Shown here: piece by piece, positions 17,961-26,158 of the stretch
Layout: each line of letters opens with the position of its first letter
How positions within the stretch are numbered: the stretch's first letter is position 1
Origin: JAADIV01 sp964439085
GTDB lineage: Bacteria > Desulfobacterota > Desulfobulbia > Desulfobulbales > VMSU01
Assembly: GCA_964439085.1 (NCBI GenBank)
Contig: CAYTNB010000001.1
Location: 1 to 64,000 of the forward strand
DNA length: 64,000 nt
Direction of reading: 5' to 3'
Notes under the pieces: model-generated
Databases searched by the model: none
What the model was told of the DNA's origin: nothing
The model's input: the letters and a program-made list of their open reading frames with translations, nothing else
Made by a program: the position numbers and the translations under genes

Positions 17961-20157
17961 TTGACTGCTCCCATTTCTTGAGAGATTTATTTATCAGCTG
18001 CGGAAGATCCTGTTCCAATTGTCCTTGTTGTTCTAAATCATTTCTGGCAATTACCAACTCCAGTTTCCTTGCACATTGATGCAGTCTCACCATGCCGTAA
18101 TTTCCGGCTACTCCCGTAAGGCAGTGTACTGACTCAGAGTTGAAATTTGTCCCGCCTCTCTCTTGCCTGCGCTTACATATATCAATAAAATCCTCTAATG
18201 CGTTTCTGCAAATAGTTATTATTTCCGCTACCTTATTTTCACCCAAATGTTCTCTTATATCCGAGATCAACTCCAGATCTAGGAGTGGATACTCTTTTTT
18301 GGCTGCCGCTTGTCCGGTAAGCTCAGTTGATTTGTCATCCTGTATATTAGATTGTCCGGACATCTTTAACAGACAATCTAGTAAATTTGTGCTGCGCACG
18401 GGTTTTGGGACAAATCCCGCCATGCCTTTATCCAGACAGTCCTGAATTTTTTCTTTTAAAACATCTGCGGTCATTGCCACAATTGGCACATTCGGTTGCT
18501 CGGAGTGAATGCGCCGAGTTGCCTCTAGTCCATTAATCCCCGGCATGTGCAGATCCATGAAAATAAGGTCAAAGCGAGTTGTTGTTGCGAGGCTCACTGC
18601 ATGTTCACCAGATTCCGCATAGGTTACGAGCTGACCTAGTTTCTCCAGCAAACCGCCAGCTATCCGACGATTAGCTTTGGAGTCATCCACTAGCAGTAGT
18701 GATAACTGTGGTAGATCCTCCACCATTTCGGGAAGAGACTTTTCTTTTCCTAATGCGAATTTTAGAGAGAAATAAAATCGGCTGCCGACGTCTATTTTAC
18801 TTGTTACCTGTAATTCACCGCCCATTGCTGCTACTAATTCCAGGCTTATGGCCAGTCCCAGGCCGCTACCACCATGGCTACGGGTGTCAGAATTGTCTAC
18901 CTGGGAAAAAGATTCGAAAATGAGTTTCTTGTTCGCATCAGATAGGCCCATGCCACTATCCGCTATGGAAAATTCTAGCATGATTTGGCTACTATCAGTT
19001 GATATGTTTTTAACCGTTATAGAGACCTCACCGGTATCCGTAAATTTAACTGCATTGCCAACCAAATTGATCAAGACCTGTCTTAAGCGGGCAGGGTATC
19101 CTTCTAATAAAGTTGGCAGGTCGTTATCCAAATTAAGTTTGAGCCGTAGTCTCTTCTCCCTGACCTGGATCGTCATGATGGCTTGAATATCGTCTAATAG
19201 GTGGGGCAAGTTGAAGGTCTGGCGGCTCAGCTGGGTATTCCCAGCCTCGATCCTGGCCAGATCCAGCACATCCTCAATCAGGGCTGCAAGTTGGTCGCCG
19301 GAATGGCTGATGATTTTTAATACTTCGCACTGTTCAGTAGCCATAGACATTCCTTCCAGCAACTGAATTCCCCCCAGAACCCCGTTTAGTGGGGTCCGAA
19401 GTTCATGGTTCATGATGGTCAGAAAGCGGCTTTTGGCCATATTGGCCTGCTCTGCTGTGGCTCTAGCTTGACGGGCGGATGACTCGGCCATTTTACGCTC
19501 GGTTATTTCCTCCTCCAGCAAGGTGCGTTGGTGAAAGAGGCCTCTTGACTGTCGGTTGGAGTTCAAAAGGATAGTGTAACCAAATGCATTAACAGCCAGC
19601 AGCATAAGCGCAAGCTCGGTGGTTGCGGGTGATAATGAAAACGATAGGGCATAAAAATGAAATCCCATAAAGAGGGCTGAAGATATTAATGACGCAATTA
19701 CAGTAAGATATACACGATTGGGTACTACCGCATAGAAAATCAGAATAAAGACGACAATAAAGGGAGTATCTATCGTCTGGAAAGTGCTTGTATATTTAAA
19801 AAAGTAGCGATATTCGATTATCTCGGAGAGTCCTATAAGTAATTCTAAAAAAAAGATCAGTATCCTGATCCTGTCTGAAAAATGGTCCTGGTGGCTTAAA
19901 AAATAGATTAATATCGCAGCTAGAGATACAGATAAGCGCATTGCTGCCATTACTTTAGTCTGGTGTCCCCATCCAAAAGTAAAATAATCAGTGGAAAGTG
20001 CGGCAATATACGCTAATGCTCCGATAACTGAGTTTAGTCGTATCTGTCGGGCTGTAAGCGGCCAGCGCTCAGCAGTGAATGCCTCCTCTGTTGCACTCGA
20101 AATAAACTCACCAGTAAGCGGCGAAAGACGATATTGCGGATTATCTTGAATTTGCAT
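17932..20157 (-). CDS. Hybrid sensor histidine kinase with receiver and HPt domains
   Basis: The protein has about 741 aa with several N-terminal membrane helices (about residues 30-195), a short coiled segment and a HisKA domain with the H-box NHELRTPLNGVLGG. A HATPase domain follows (NAVKFTDTG, DSGMGL, GGSGLGLAI), then a receiver domain (LLVDDSKANRR, FMDLHMPG) and a C-terminal HPt domain with VHCLTGVAGNYG. This is a BarA/ArcB-like phosphorelay kinase. The ATG at 20157 is preferred to the TTG at 20178, though neither has a good ribosome-binding site. It lies 3' of, and in the same direction as, the OmpR-type regulator gene, and the pair diverges from the pilus cluster, which it may control. 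The sensed signal is unknown. Confidence 0.92.
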   Translation of the reverse strand: MQIQDNPQYRLSPLTGEFISSATEEAFTAERWPLTARQIRLNSVIGALAYIAALSTDYFTFGWGHQTKVMAAMRLSVSLAAILIYFLSHQDHFSDRIRILIFFLELLIGLSEIIEYRYFFKYTSTFQTIDTPFIVVFILIFYAVVPNRVYLTVIASLISSALFMGFHFYALSFSLSPATTELALMLLAVNAFGYTILLNSNRQSRGLFHQRTLLEEEITERKMAESSARQARATAEQANMAKSRFLTIMNHELRTPLNGVLGGIQLLEGMSMATEQCEVLKIISHSGDQLAALIEDVLDLARIEAGNTQLSRQTFNLPHLLDDIQAIMTIQVREKRLRLKLNLDNDLPTLLEGYPARLRQVLINLVGNAVKFTDTGEVSITVKNISTDSSQIMLEFSIADSGMGLSDANKKLIFESFSQVDNSDTRSHGGSGLGLAISLELVAAMGGELQVTSKIDVGSRFYFSLKFALGKEKSLPEMVEDLPQLSLLLVDDSKANRRIAGGLLEKLGQLVTYAESGEHAVSLATTTRFDLIFMDLHMPGINGLEATRRIHSEQPNVPIVAMTADVLKEKIQDCLDKGMAGFVPKPVRSTNLLDCLLKMSGQSNIQDDKSTELTGQAAAKKEYPLLDLELISDIREHLGENKVAEIITICRNALEDFIDICKRRQERGGTNFNSESVHCLTGVAGNYGMVRLHQCARKLELVIARNDLEQQGQLEQDLPQLINKSLKKWEQSINSRKAPLK

Positions 20158-20280
20158 GGTTTGGTTTGCAGGGGACAATGTTACTTGCTTGTGAGGTCCG
20201 ATCTGATCTGATCGGATCGGATTTTAAACGACTTGCTGGTATCATTATTCTGACGATCGAAAAATAGATAAACCAAATGG

Positions 20281-20991
20281 TCAGATTCTGATTCTTTGGG
20301 ATTTTAGTCGATAACCATACCCCTTGATCGTCTCTAGAAGTTCAGGTTTTTTTGAATTTTTTTCAATTTTTCTTCGCAGTCGTGAAATTAATACGTCTGC
20401 TGTACGGTCAAACGGAAGTTCCTCACGATTTGGAATCGCCTCCAGCAACTGGTCACGATTTAACACCCGGCCGGATGATTGAGCCAGTGCTGTTAAAAGA
20501 GAAAACTCGCCAGAGGTAAGGCAGATCTCTTCCCCTGTTTCGTCATCTAACCGGCAGCATTCAATATCCAGGGTAAAGCGTCCCAAACTGTATCTATGCC
20601 TATCTGAAATTTTCTCAGGTGTAATTTTCTGTAGCAGATTGCGGATTCTGAGCACCAATTCGCGGGGGTGGTAGGGTTTGGTGACGTAGTCGTTCGCCCC
20701 AATCTCCAGGCCGTTAATTCGCTCCATTGCTTTGTCTCTGGAGGTGACCATAATTAGCGGAATCAATGAACTTTTTCGCAGTTCTCGGGCCAGGATCAGG
20801 CCATCCGCATCCGGTAAATTGAGGTCCAATAGAATCAAATCCACTGAATGGCATCGCAGGGCGGTACTAAATTCCAGGGCGTTACAAGCTTGCATGACGT
20901 GGAAGCCATCTTGTGCAAGGTAAGCACATAACAATGCCCGTTGAGCCGGATCATCTTCTACGACAAGTATGCGATGGGGGGCAGTTGTCAT
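20281..20991 (-). CDS. OmpR/PhoB-family response regulator
   Basis: The 236-aa protein has an N-terminal receiver (VVEDDPAQRALL; phospho-acceptor Asp in LILLDLNLPDADG; the conserved Lys in YVTKPYHPREL). A C-terminal winged-helix DNA-binding domain follows (GEEICLTSGEFSLL, RTADVLISRLRRKIE). Cytoplasmic transcription factor of the TorR/ArcA type. The hybrid kinase gene follows about 120 bp downstream. Its own upstream region holds three perfect 20-bp direct repeats, spaced at about two helical turns, which suit tandem binding of an OmpR-type dimer. The divergent pilin operon is therefore a likely target, with autoregulation possible. Confidence 0.94.
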   Translation of the reverse strand: MTTAPHRILVVEDDPAQRALLCAYLAQDGFHVMQACNALEFSTALRCHSVDLILLDLNLPDADGLILARELRKSSLIPLIMVTSRDKAMERINGLEIGANDYVTKPYHPRELVLRIRNLLQKITPEKISDRHRYSLGRFTLDIECCRLDDETGEEICLTSGEFSLLTALAQSSGRVLNRDQLLEAIPNREELPFDRTADVLISRLRRKIEKNSKKPELLETIKGYGYRLKSQRIRI

Positions 20992-21066
20992 GGCTAAAGT
21001 GGAATTGTTATTTAAAATCAGTATTTACATCCGGTTAATATCCTGTTCACATTAATCTATTACGAT

Positions 21067-21126
21067 ACAATACATAATGTAGCCGAACAATACATAATGT
21101 AGCCGAACAATACATAATGTAGCCGA
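21067..21126. repeat. Three perfect tandem copies of a 20-bp unit
   Basis: The unit ACAATACATAATGTAGCCGA is repeated three times without mismatch. Each unit contains the near-palindrome ACATAATGT. The 20-bp period places each copy on the same DNA face, typical of operators bound by OmpR-family regulators. A simple slippage repeat is the alternative. Confidence 0.85.
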
Positions 21127-21204
21127 ATATACAAACGAAATTTCTGAATTTGCGCAGAAAAATATGGGAACAGGGGGGAATCAAAGATGCATTGTAGCTA
21201 CTCA

Positions 21205-21293
21205 CGGGGTAAGCGACTTAACTTCGCTGAGCCCGCTAACTGCTTGCAGGGTGCTGTGAGCAGTTATGATGCATTAACAGGAAGTAAGCACCC
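21205..21293 (+). ncRNA. Candidate structured leader RNA with pseudoknot, upstream of pilin-like genes
   Basis: Hairpin 1: CGGG (21205-21208) / CCCG (21232-21235) enclosing AGCGA (21212-21216) / TCGCT (21224-21228). One nt later, hairpin 2: TAACTGCT (21237-21244) / AGCAGTTA (21259-21266). The loop of hairpin 2 contains GGGTGCT (21249-21255), perfectly complementary to AGCACCC (21287-21293), so an H-type pseudoknot or a switch between two folds is possible. It ends about 76 nt before the pilin start. It does not match the GEMM cyclic-dinucleotide riboswitch core. Its function is unknown. Confidence 0.4.
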
Positions 21294-21369
21294 GGATGTC
21301 TTAAAAATCAGATTAAATACGATCCCTGGATGTAATTTTCTGGAATACTAAAGAATCAGGAGAAAACAG

Positions 21370-22173
21370 ATGAAATGTGATTTATGGCCTAAAATGAAGA
21401 GACAGGAAGGTTTTACTCTGGTGGAAATGTCCATCGTGCTGGTGATCATTGGCTTGATCTTAGGGGCGGTCTCTATCGGCAAGGATTTGCAACGTGATGC
21501 AGAATACGACAAAATTAAGCAGAAATTTGTTGACCAGTGGGTGCAGGCCTACAATACCTATTATCAGCGTACCGGTGTGGTTCTGGGTGATAACCTGCAA
21601 CAACCACGGATGATGGTAAACGGCGCTTCATATGTTGCCGCCGCAGGGACTCCGATTTCCGGCGGCAATATGGCCGCTTTGGCTGCTGCAAATACGCCAG
21701 ATGCAATCTGCCAGGGGGCAGCAGGACCAAACATGACCCGTGGATTTGCGGTAGCAACTGACCCTGGCCTGCATGACTTGATGGATCAACTCGGGATTCG
21801 GATGCCGCCAGGCCGGGCCGAGGGCAGCGAGGATCGCTATGTCTATCTTGATAGTAACGGTAATCCGCAGGAGATTCAGGTCTGTTTTCAGTGGAATCTT
21901 CCAGGAACTGCCGAAGGTGCAGGTAATATGATGGTGATTGATGGTTTGACCCCGGATCTCGCCCGTTCTCTGGATCAAAAAATCGATGGTAAACCTGATG
22001 CCAGTGAGGGGATGTTCAGGGAGCAAGGTGTGGTTAATGCTGCTTCCGGCGGTCCTGGTGTGGTATGGGGAGCGAACAACACGGATGTATATGGTACTAC
22101 GGCAGTTGCGGGCGCTAATAGAGATGAGGATCAAATAGCTACAGTAGTTGCGATATACAAGATGAATCAATAG
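21370..22173 (+). CDS. Type IV pilin-like protein (family 1, copy 1)
   Basis: The 267-aa prepilin has a class III signal: a short basic leader ending in G, then FTLVEMSIVLVIIGLILGAV with the Glu at mature position 5. The mature part shares a block with 22195-23040 and 38899-39612: GKDLQRxAxY near the helix end, RTGVVLGDN, MPPGRAEGSEDRYVYLDSNG and GLTPDLARSLDQKIDGK. The DSNGNPQE stretch is a possible Ca-binding loop. It is the first gene of the MSHA-like cluster, with CAGGAG 6 bp before the ATG. It is larger than classical type IVa pilins (about 150 aa), which suggests a major or minor MSHA-type pilin. No prepilin peptidase gene is present in the window. Confidence 0.9.
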   Translation: MKCDLWPKMKRQEGFTLVEMSIVLVIIGLILGAVSIGKDLQRDAEYDKIKQKFVDQWVQAYNTYYQRTGVVLGDNLQQPRMMVNGASYVAAAGTPISGGNMAALAAANTPDAICQGAAGPNMTRGFAVATDPGLHDLMDQLGIRMPPGRAEGSEDRYVYLDSNGNPQEIQVCFQWNLPGTAEGAGNMMVIDGLTPDLARSLDQKIDGKPDASEGMFREQGVVNAASGGPGVVWGANNTDVYGTTAVAGANRDEDQIATVVAIYKMNQ

Positions 22174-22194
22174 TCTAATTCTGGAGAACGATAG

Positions 22195-23040
22195 ATGAAA
22201 TCAATAATTAGATGTAAGAGGCACGGGCAGCAAGGATTTACCCTGATTGAAATGGCCATCGTGTTGGTGATAATCGGTTTGATCATAGGGGCGATCTCTG
22301 TCGGTAAGGATTTGCAACGGAATGCCGAATATCAAAAAATATACCAAAAGTTTGCGGCTACCTGGAAGCAGGATTATGACCTTTATTATCAACGAAGCGG
22401 GGTTGTATTAGGTGACAGGCAAGAGGCCCCAACATATATGGTGAACGGTCGTGAAGCTGTACTAAATAATGCGGCAGGCGCCAAGGCTGGAATTCCGGCC
22501 AATTATGCCAACACCGGCAAACGAATTTGTCATGGTCAGGGGTATGCTGCAAATACTGTCGGAGCAGGTGATCCACAGTTGGCGGTTCAAGATCTGCAAG
22601 GGCTGTTTGATAACATCGGCATCAAGATGCCGCCAGGGCGTGCCGAGGGTCAGGAAGACCGGTATCTCTACCTTGATAGTAACGGTAACCCGGCAGAATT
22701 ACAGGTCTGTTTTCAATGGAATCCCGCTCAGACTATCAGTGGTGCTGGTAATGTGATGGTTATTCGCGGCCTAACTCCTGATCTGGCTAGAACTATTGAT
22801 CAATTTATAGATGGTAAGGCGGATGCCCTGGAAGGAAGATTCAGGCAGCAAAATAATGCCTTAAATTCCAGTGAACCGAGTAGTCAGGAACCTGGCCACC
22901 AATGGGAGGCAACGAATACCTTTGCCCAGGGCGGCAGCAAGACTCCCACTAATATTGGTACGGTCAATGCCAATAAGGGTGAGAATAAGGATGAAGATCG
23001 GGTTAAGTTGCTCACTGCTCACTGGAAAATGGATGAGTAA
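22195..23040 (+). CDS. Type IV pilin-like protein (family 1, copy 2)
   Basis: The 281-aa paralogue of the preceding gene starts 21 bp after it and has a good GGAG site. Class III signal QQG|FTLIEMAIVLVIIGLIIG, with Glu5. Shared family features are GKDLQRNAEYQKI, RSGVVLGDR, MPPGRAEGQEDRYLYLDSNG and GLTPDLARTIDQFIDGK. It differs from copy 1 by an extra Ser/Gln-rich segment near residue 225. Its stop codon overlaps the start of the next gene (ATGAGTAA), which indicates translational coupling. Tandem duplication of the pilin gene is the simplest explanation for the pair. Confidence 0.9.
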   Translation: MKSIIRCKRHGQQGFTLIEMAIVLVIIGLIIGAISVGKDLQRNAEYQKIYQKFAATWKQDYDLYYQRSGVVLGDRQEAPTYMVNGREAVLNNAAGAKAGIPANYANTGKRICHGQGYAANTVGAGDPQLAVQDLQGLFDNIGIKMPPGRAEGQEDRYLYLDSNGNPAELQVCFQWNPAQTISGAGNVMVIRGLTPDLARTIDQFIDGKADALEGRFRQQNNALNSSEPSSQEPGHQWEATNTFAQGGSKTPTNIGTVNANKGENKDEDRVKLLTAHWKMDE

Positions 23041-23542
23041 TATGGCAAGTAAAGAGGATACCCCCGGAAGGGGGCAGCGTTTGTTCATCATGATAACCAC
23101 CTTGTTGGCAATTGTGGTGCTGTGGGGGGCTGCATGGTATGCCTCAACCAGTTGGCAGACTATGCAGGCGGCGCAGCAGAGATTGACTAATGCTCGCCAG
23201 CGTTCGTTATCCTCTGGCCAATTACGGGCGGCCTTTGCAGAATATCAGTCCTGGCAACGGCAGGAACAAGCCCTAAATGATCGGGTAACGCATGCCGGCC
23301 TTACTGAAGATGACTGGAATGTTCGGAGTATAACCATTGAGAAGGCAGAATTGCCCCGGCGACAGGTTCAGGCCTATCTTACAGGTATGGCAAATAAAAA
23401 CGGCTACTTTTTTGCCCCGTCAGCCTTTGAATTGCACGTCCTGCAAGCCGGAGGGGACATCTTTAAATGGCAGAAAGGTGGTGGTGACAGTTTAGGATTG
23501 ACCTTGAAAGGAGAATATTTTATGCGGAGGCAAAAACCATGA
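23033..23542 (+). CDS. Single-pass membrane protein of pilus inner-membrane complex (MshJ/PilO/GspM-like by position)
   Basis: This is a protein of about 169 aa. After a short charged N-terminus there is one membrane helix (LFIMITTLLAIVVLWGAAWY), followed by a Gln/Ala-rich coiled-coil stretch and a small C-terminal domain. That bitopic layout matches MshJ/PilO/GspM alignment-complex subunits, though the sequence itself is not clearly recognisable. The start at 23033 overlaps the stop of the upstream pilin gene, and ATG 23042 is an alternative. The long upstream extension of the open frame overlaps the pilin gene and is not coding. Its last codons overlap the next gene by ATGA. Confidence 0.75.
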   Translation: MSNMASKEDTPGRGQRLFIMITTLLAIVVLWGAAWYASTSWQTMQAAQQRLTNARQRSLSSGQLRAAFAEYQSWQRQEQALNDRVTHAGLTEDDWNVRSITIEKAELPRRQVQAYLTGMANKNGYFFAPSAFELHVLQAGGDIFKWQKGGGDSLGLTLKGEYFMRRQKP

Positions 23543-24906
23543 GTCCGCTATTGTCGAATATAAAAGCTGTGCCATCAGGAAACACTGCGATTATTGATCT
23601 GGATGGTAAGCACTGGGGCTTAAATGGTGATCAGGTAGTTGCGCTTCAGAATATTGAGGATGCTGACGGGGCAAAGTGGGTCTTTTCTGATTTTGAGGGG
23701 GCATTTAAACGAGTTGAATCCGTTGCCTCTGAAAGACGTTACTGCACTGCCATTATTGAAAAACAACTGCGTGATCGTGGTGATACCGATGGAGTCAGCA
23801 AGGTGCTGCCCATAGCCGCCAGGACAACATCGCATACTACTAATGTCTTGTACACGGCGGTGGCGGCAGAACTTTTTTCCAGCTATTGGGCCATGGCTAA
23901 TCAGCAGAAAGATCATTGCTTACTGATTCCGATGTTGTCGGTGCTCTATCGCTATGGCCTGTCAGTACCTGCCGAAAATAGTGCGGTGCTCTTGCAGCAT
24001 GGGTTAAGTTTTGATGTATTATTGATCAGCAAAAGTCAGCCCGTGAGTTGTATTAGTGTTACTTCTTCAGGGCCGGGGGCGGATGATTGGGAGCGTGTGC
24101 TGCATTATTTGGCCGATCAAATTAAACAGGTTTGCACTGCCCTAAAACCACCTTTGTCAGAAATACAGTGGTTTTCTTGGGATACGGAGGGAATAACGGC
24201 TGGCCAGGGGCTGGCGGAGAAGCTGAGTGATCTCATAGGTATTCCCGTGCAGCAGGCCGCAGAATCCAGCTTGAGGTTAGACGGTAAAAGTTTCCAGTCC
24301 TCCTTGCCGTCATTGTTGGGGTGGGCTCGTGTCAATGATGACGTTAGTGGTGGCAGAAGTAAAATTCTATACTTGTCCGAGCGAATTCTGCCCTGGGCTA
24401 CCGCCCTGGTGTTAGGAATTTCTTGTGCTCTGTTTGCCGCTGGTTATTACTGGCAAGGGGCGGCGCAGCGTGACGAAGAGCAGGTCGCCCAGATTAGCCA
24501 GCAGATCAGCGCTGATGAGGTTGCAGGTATCTCGGCGCAAGTGACCAAAAATAAGCTGCCCTCCAGAACCAGTGCCGGACAAGCTGTATTGTCCTTTGTG
24601 CCGCATCTTCATCAAGCGCTCTTATTACCATCCCTGCCAAAGATCGTTGCAGATATCCGGGACGCAGCTCCGGTTGCAATGAAGGTGTCGGGGATTACCT
24701 TGGTTCCTGATCAGAAAATCCCACAAATCATTGTTGATGGGCAGGTTGATCAAGATCTGCAAACAGCTAATATTGATGTTGGTTCTTTTATCTCGGAACT
24801 ACGTGAGCGGGGTTATCATGTCCATGATAACGGCTTGTTAGCCAAAGATCGGAGCAAACACTTTCAACTTGTACTGACAATTAATGAGGCGCAAAATGAG
24901 ATATAG
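23539..24906 (+). CDS. MshI/GspL-like inner-membrane pilus assembly protein
   Basis: The 455-aa protein has a large N-terminal cytoplasmic part (about 1-285) of actin-like PilM/GspL character. One membrane helix follows (WATALVLGISCALFAAGYYW, about 290-310), then a C-terminal periplasmic PilN-like part. This combination of PilM-like and PilN-like halves in one chain is the arrangement of MshI. Sequence motifs are weak, so the call leans on architecture and position. A GGAGG site precedes the ATG, which overlaps the stop of the previous gene. The protein would form the inner-membrane platform with the adjacent bitopic proteins. Confidence 0.7.
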   Translation: MSPLLSNIKAVPSGNTAIIDLDGKHWGLNGDQVVALQNIEDADGAKWVFSDFEGAFKRVESVASERRYCTAIIEKQLRDRGDTDGVSKVLPIAARTTSHTTNVLYTAVAAELFSSYWAMANQQKDHCLLIPMLSVLYRYGLSVPAENSAVLLQHGLSFDVLLISKSQPVSCISVTSSGPGADDWERVLHYLADQIKQVCTALKPPLSEIQWFSWDTEGITAGQGLAEKLSDLIGIPVQQAAESSLRLDGKSFQSSLPSLLGWARVNDDVSGGRSKILYLSERILPWATALVLGISCALFAAGYYWQGAAQRDEEQVAQISQQISADEVAGISAQVTKNKLPSRTSAGQAVLSFVPHLHQALLLPSLPKIVADIRDAAPVAMKVSGITLVPDQKIPQIIVDGQVDQDLQTANIDVGSFISELRERGYHVHDNGLLAKDRSKHFQLVLTINEAQNEI

Positions 24907-25441
24907 CGGCTTGTCCATAGTGGTGATTGCCTTGTTGTCCATAGTGGGTATCTGTATGATGGCTGCTCGTTTGAAGCCTCCAATAAATACCATTCAAAGT
25001 GGGGACAGGGATATCGTGTCTTTGATTTCATATCTCAAGGTATTACCAGCAGAGCAGAAAAAGGTGCAGACTGCCTCCAGGCAGGTTGATAGCATCTTGG
25101 ATTTTCAAGACCCTAAAGGTGATTATTCCGAGCTTATCAGTATGCCGCCTGAGGTGGCTGCCAGTCAGCTGGTAATCTCCACAGTCGTGCCAGACAAAGA
25201 GCCTAGGGCTCCACGTCATAGCTATTCGGCTAAGATGGTTTTTATGGCTCCTCACGATCGCTACGCTGTGGTTGACGGCTATTTTACCCGTGAGGGTGAT
25301 CTTTTGCCGGACGGTGGCAGGGTGGTGAGTATTAGTCAGGGGAAGGTAAATATCAATGATAGTGGTGTGGTACAAACGGTGGTGGTGCCCGGATCCATGC
25401 CAATGGTTGTGCCTGGCGGGGGGAAGCATGATTTACGATAG
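24896..25441 (+). CDS. Bitopic pilus-associated protein, function unassigned (PilO/MshK-like position)
   Basis: The 181-aa protein begins with a membrane helix (LSIVVIALLSIVGICMMAA) followed by a periplasmic domain. The C-terminal segment VNINDSGVVQTVVVPGSMPM ends in a Gly/Pro-rich tail, reminiscent of the GspC/PilP-type beta domain that contacts the secretin. GAGG at 24886-24889 favours ATG 24896 over ATG 24884. It overlaps the upstream mshI-like gene. Exact family not recognised. Confidence 0.65.
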   Translation: MRYSGLSIVVIALLSIVGICMMAARLKPPINTIQSGDRDIVSLISYLKVLPAEQKKVQTASRQVDSILDFQDPKGDYSELISMPPEVAASQLVISTVVPDKEPRAPRHSYSAKMVFMAPHDRYAVVDGYFTREGDLLPDGGRVVSISQGKVNINDSGVVQTVVVPGSMPMVVPGGGKHDLR

Positions 25442-25462
25442 ACTTGCAGGAGACCTGGTTTA

Positions 25463-26158
25463 ATGCGGCCTTTGACAAAAATAATAGTGTGGGGCTTGGC
25501 TGTAGTAATTATTGGGGCCGGGGTATATTTCTACTTAATGTCTCTGGGACGGCATTCGGAGATTGCTATGCCAGGATTGCCAGATCGGCTGCCGCCGGCA
25601 GCCGTAAACCACAGACCTAGGACTGTGCCTGGGTACCAGCCGGTTGTTGTGCCTCACGATTTAGAAAAGTCGAGAGGGTTCAAAGCATCATCGGCAGCAC
25701 CTCCTAAAAAGCCGCTAAATTTAAACACTCGTACTGAGACGTATGCGCCTCCAACTCCGCCGCCGACCAAACCGCTATCAACGCAGCAAAAAATTGTAGT
25801 GCCGCATATTTCTGAGCACCGGGAAAAGCTTAAAGACATTCAGAGCCGCTTGCTCCAAATGATTCGCAAGAACCCCGCCAAGATTGATGTGCAACAGTTA
25901 GATACGATTTTGACTGAACTGGATCAGCTAAAGGACAATAACGGCCTGGTCGGCGGGGTGAACATTTCTGCGCTCCGCCAGAATTTGGCTGTAACCGGTA
26001 AGGTTCTGAAATTGAGCAGCCAAATCCAACAGGAGGCAAGAAAACCGCCAGGTCAGATTGATATGACCAAATTAAAGGCCGAAACAGAACAATTGCAGGA
26101 ATTACAAAAGAAGTTGGTACCGGCAAACTTATATACGGCACCGGCGCCTGGAAAATGA
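25463..26158 (+). CDS. Bitopic protein with Pro-rich and coiled-coil periplasmic region, unassigned
   Basis: The 231-aa protein has an N-terminal membrane helix (IIVWGLAVVIIGAGVYFYLM). A Pro-rich stretch (about 35-105) with PPTPPPTKP follows, then a mostly helical C-terminal half rich in Gln, Leu and Lys. No family was recognised. The Pro-rich spacer suggests it spans the periplasm toward the secretin or peptidoglycan. AGGAG precedes the ATG, and the gene ends in an ATGA overlap with the next pilin-like gene, so it belongs to the pilus operon. Confidence 0.7.
   Translation: MRPLTKIIVWGLAVVIIGAGVYFYLMSLGRHSEIAMPGLPDRLPPAAVNHRPRTVPGYQPVVVPHDLEKSRGFKASSAAPPKKPLNLNTRTETYAPPTPPPTKPLSTQQKIVVPHISEHREKLKDIQSRLLQMIRKNPAKIDVQQLDTILTELDQLKDNNGLVGGVNISALRQNLAVTGKVLKLSSQIQQEARKPPGQIDMTKLKAETEQLQELQKKLVPANLYTAPAPGK

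Larger units (their letters stand above)
20992..21369. promoter_or_regulatory. Divergent regulatory region between response regulator and pilus cluster
   Basis: These 378 bp have no ORF. They contain the triple 20-bp direct repeat (21067-21126) and a structured GC-rich segment (21205-21293). The region ends with the CAGGAG ribosome-binding site of the first pilin-like gene. No sigma-70 or sigma-54 promoter could be assigned with confidence. Confidence 0.6.

Noticed and set aside
21170..21369. GEMM (cyclic di-GMP/cGAMP) riboswitch upstream of the pilin genes
   Set aside because: The conserved GEMM core and tetraloop-receptor sequences are not present. Only a generic structured, possibly pseudoknotted element can be supported.
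22871..23032. Long N-terminal extension of the bitopic protein starting at 22871
   Set aside because: It overlaps the strongly supported pilin frame. The ATG at 23033 or 23042 gives a short N-terminus before the membrane helix.
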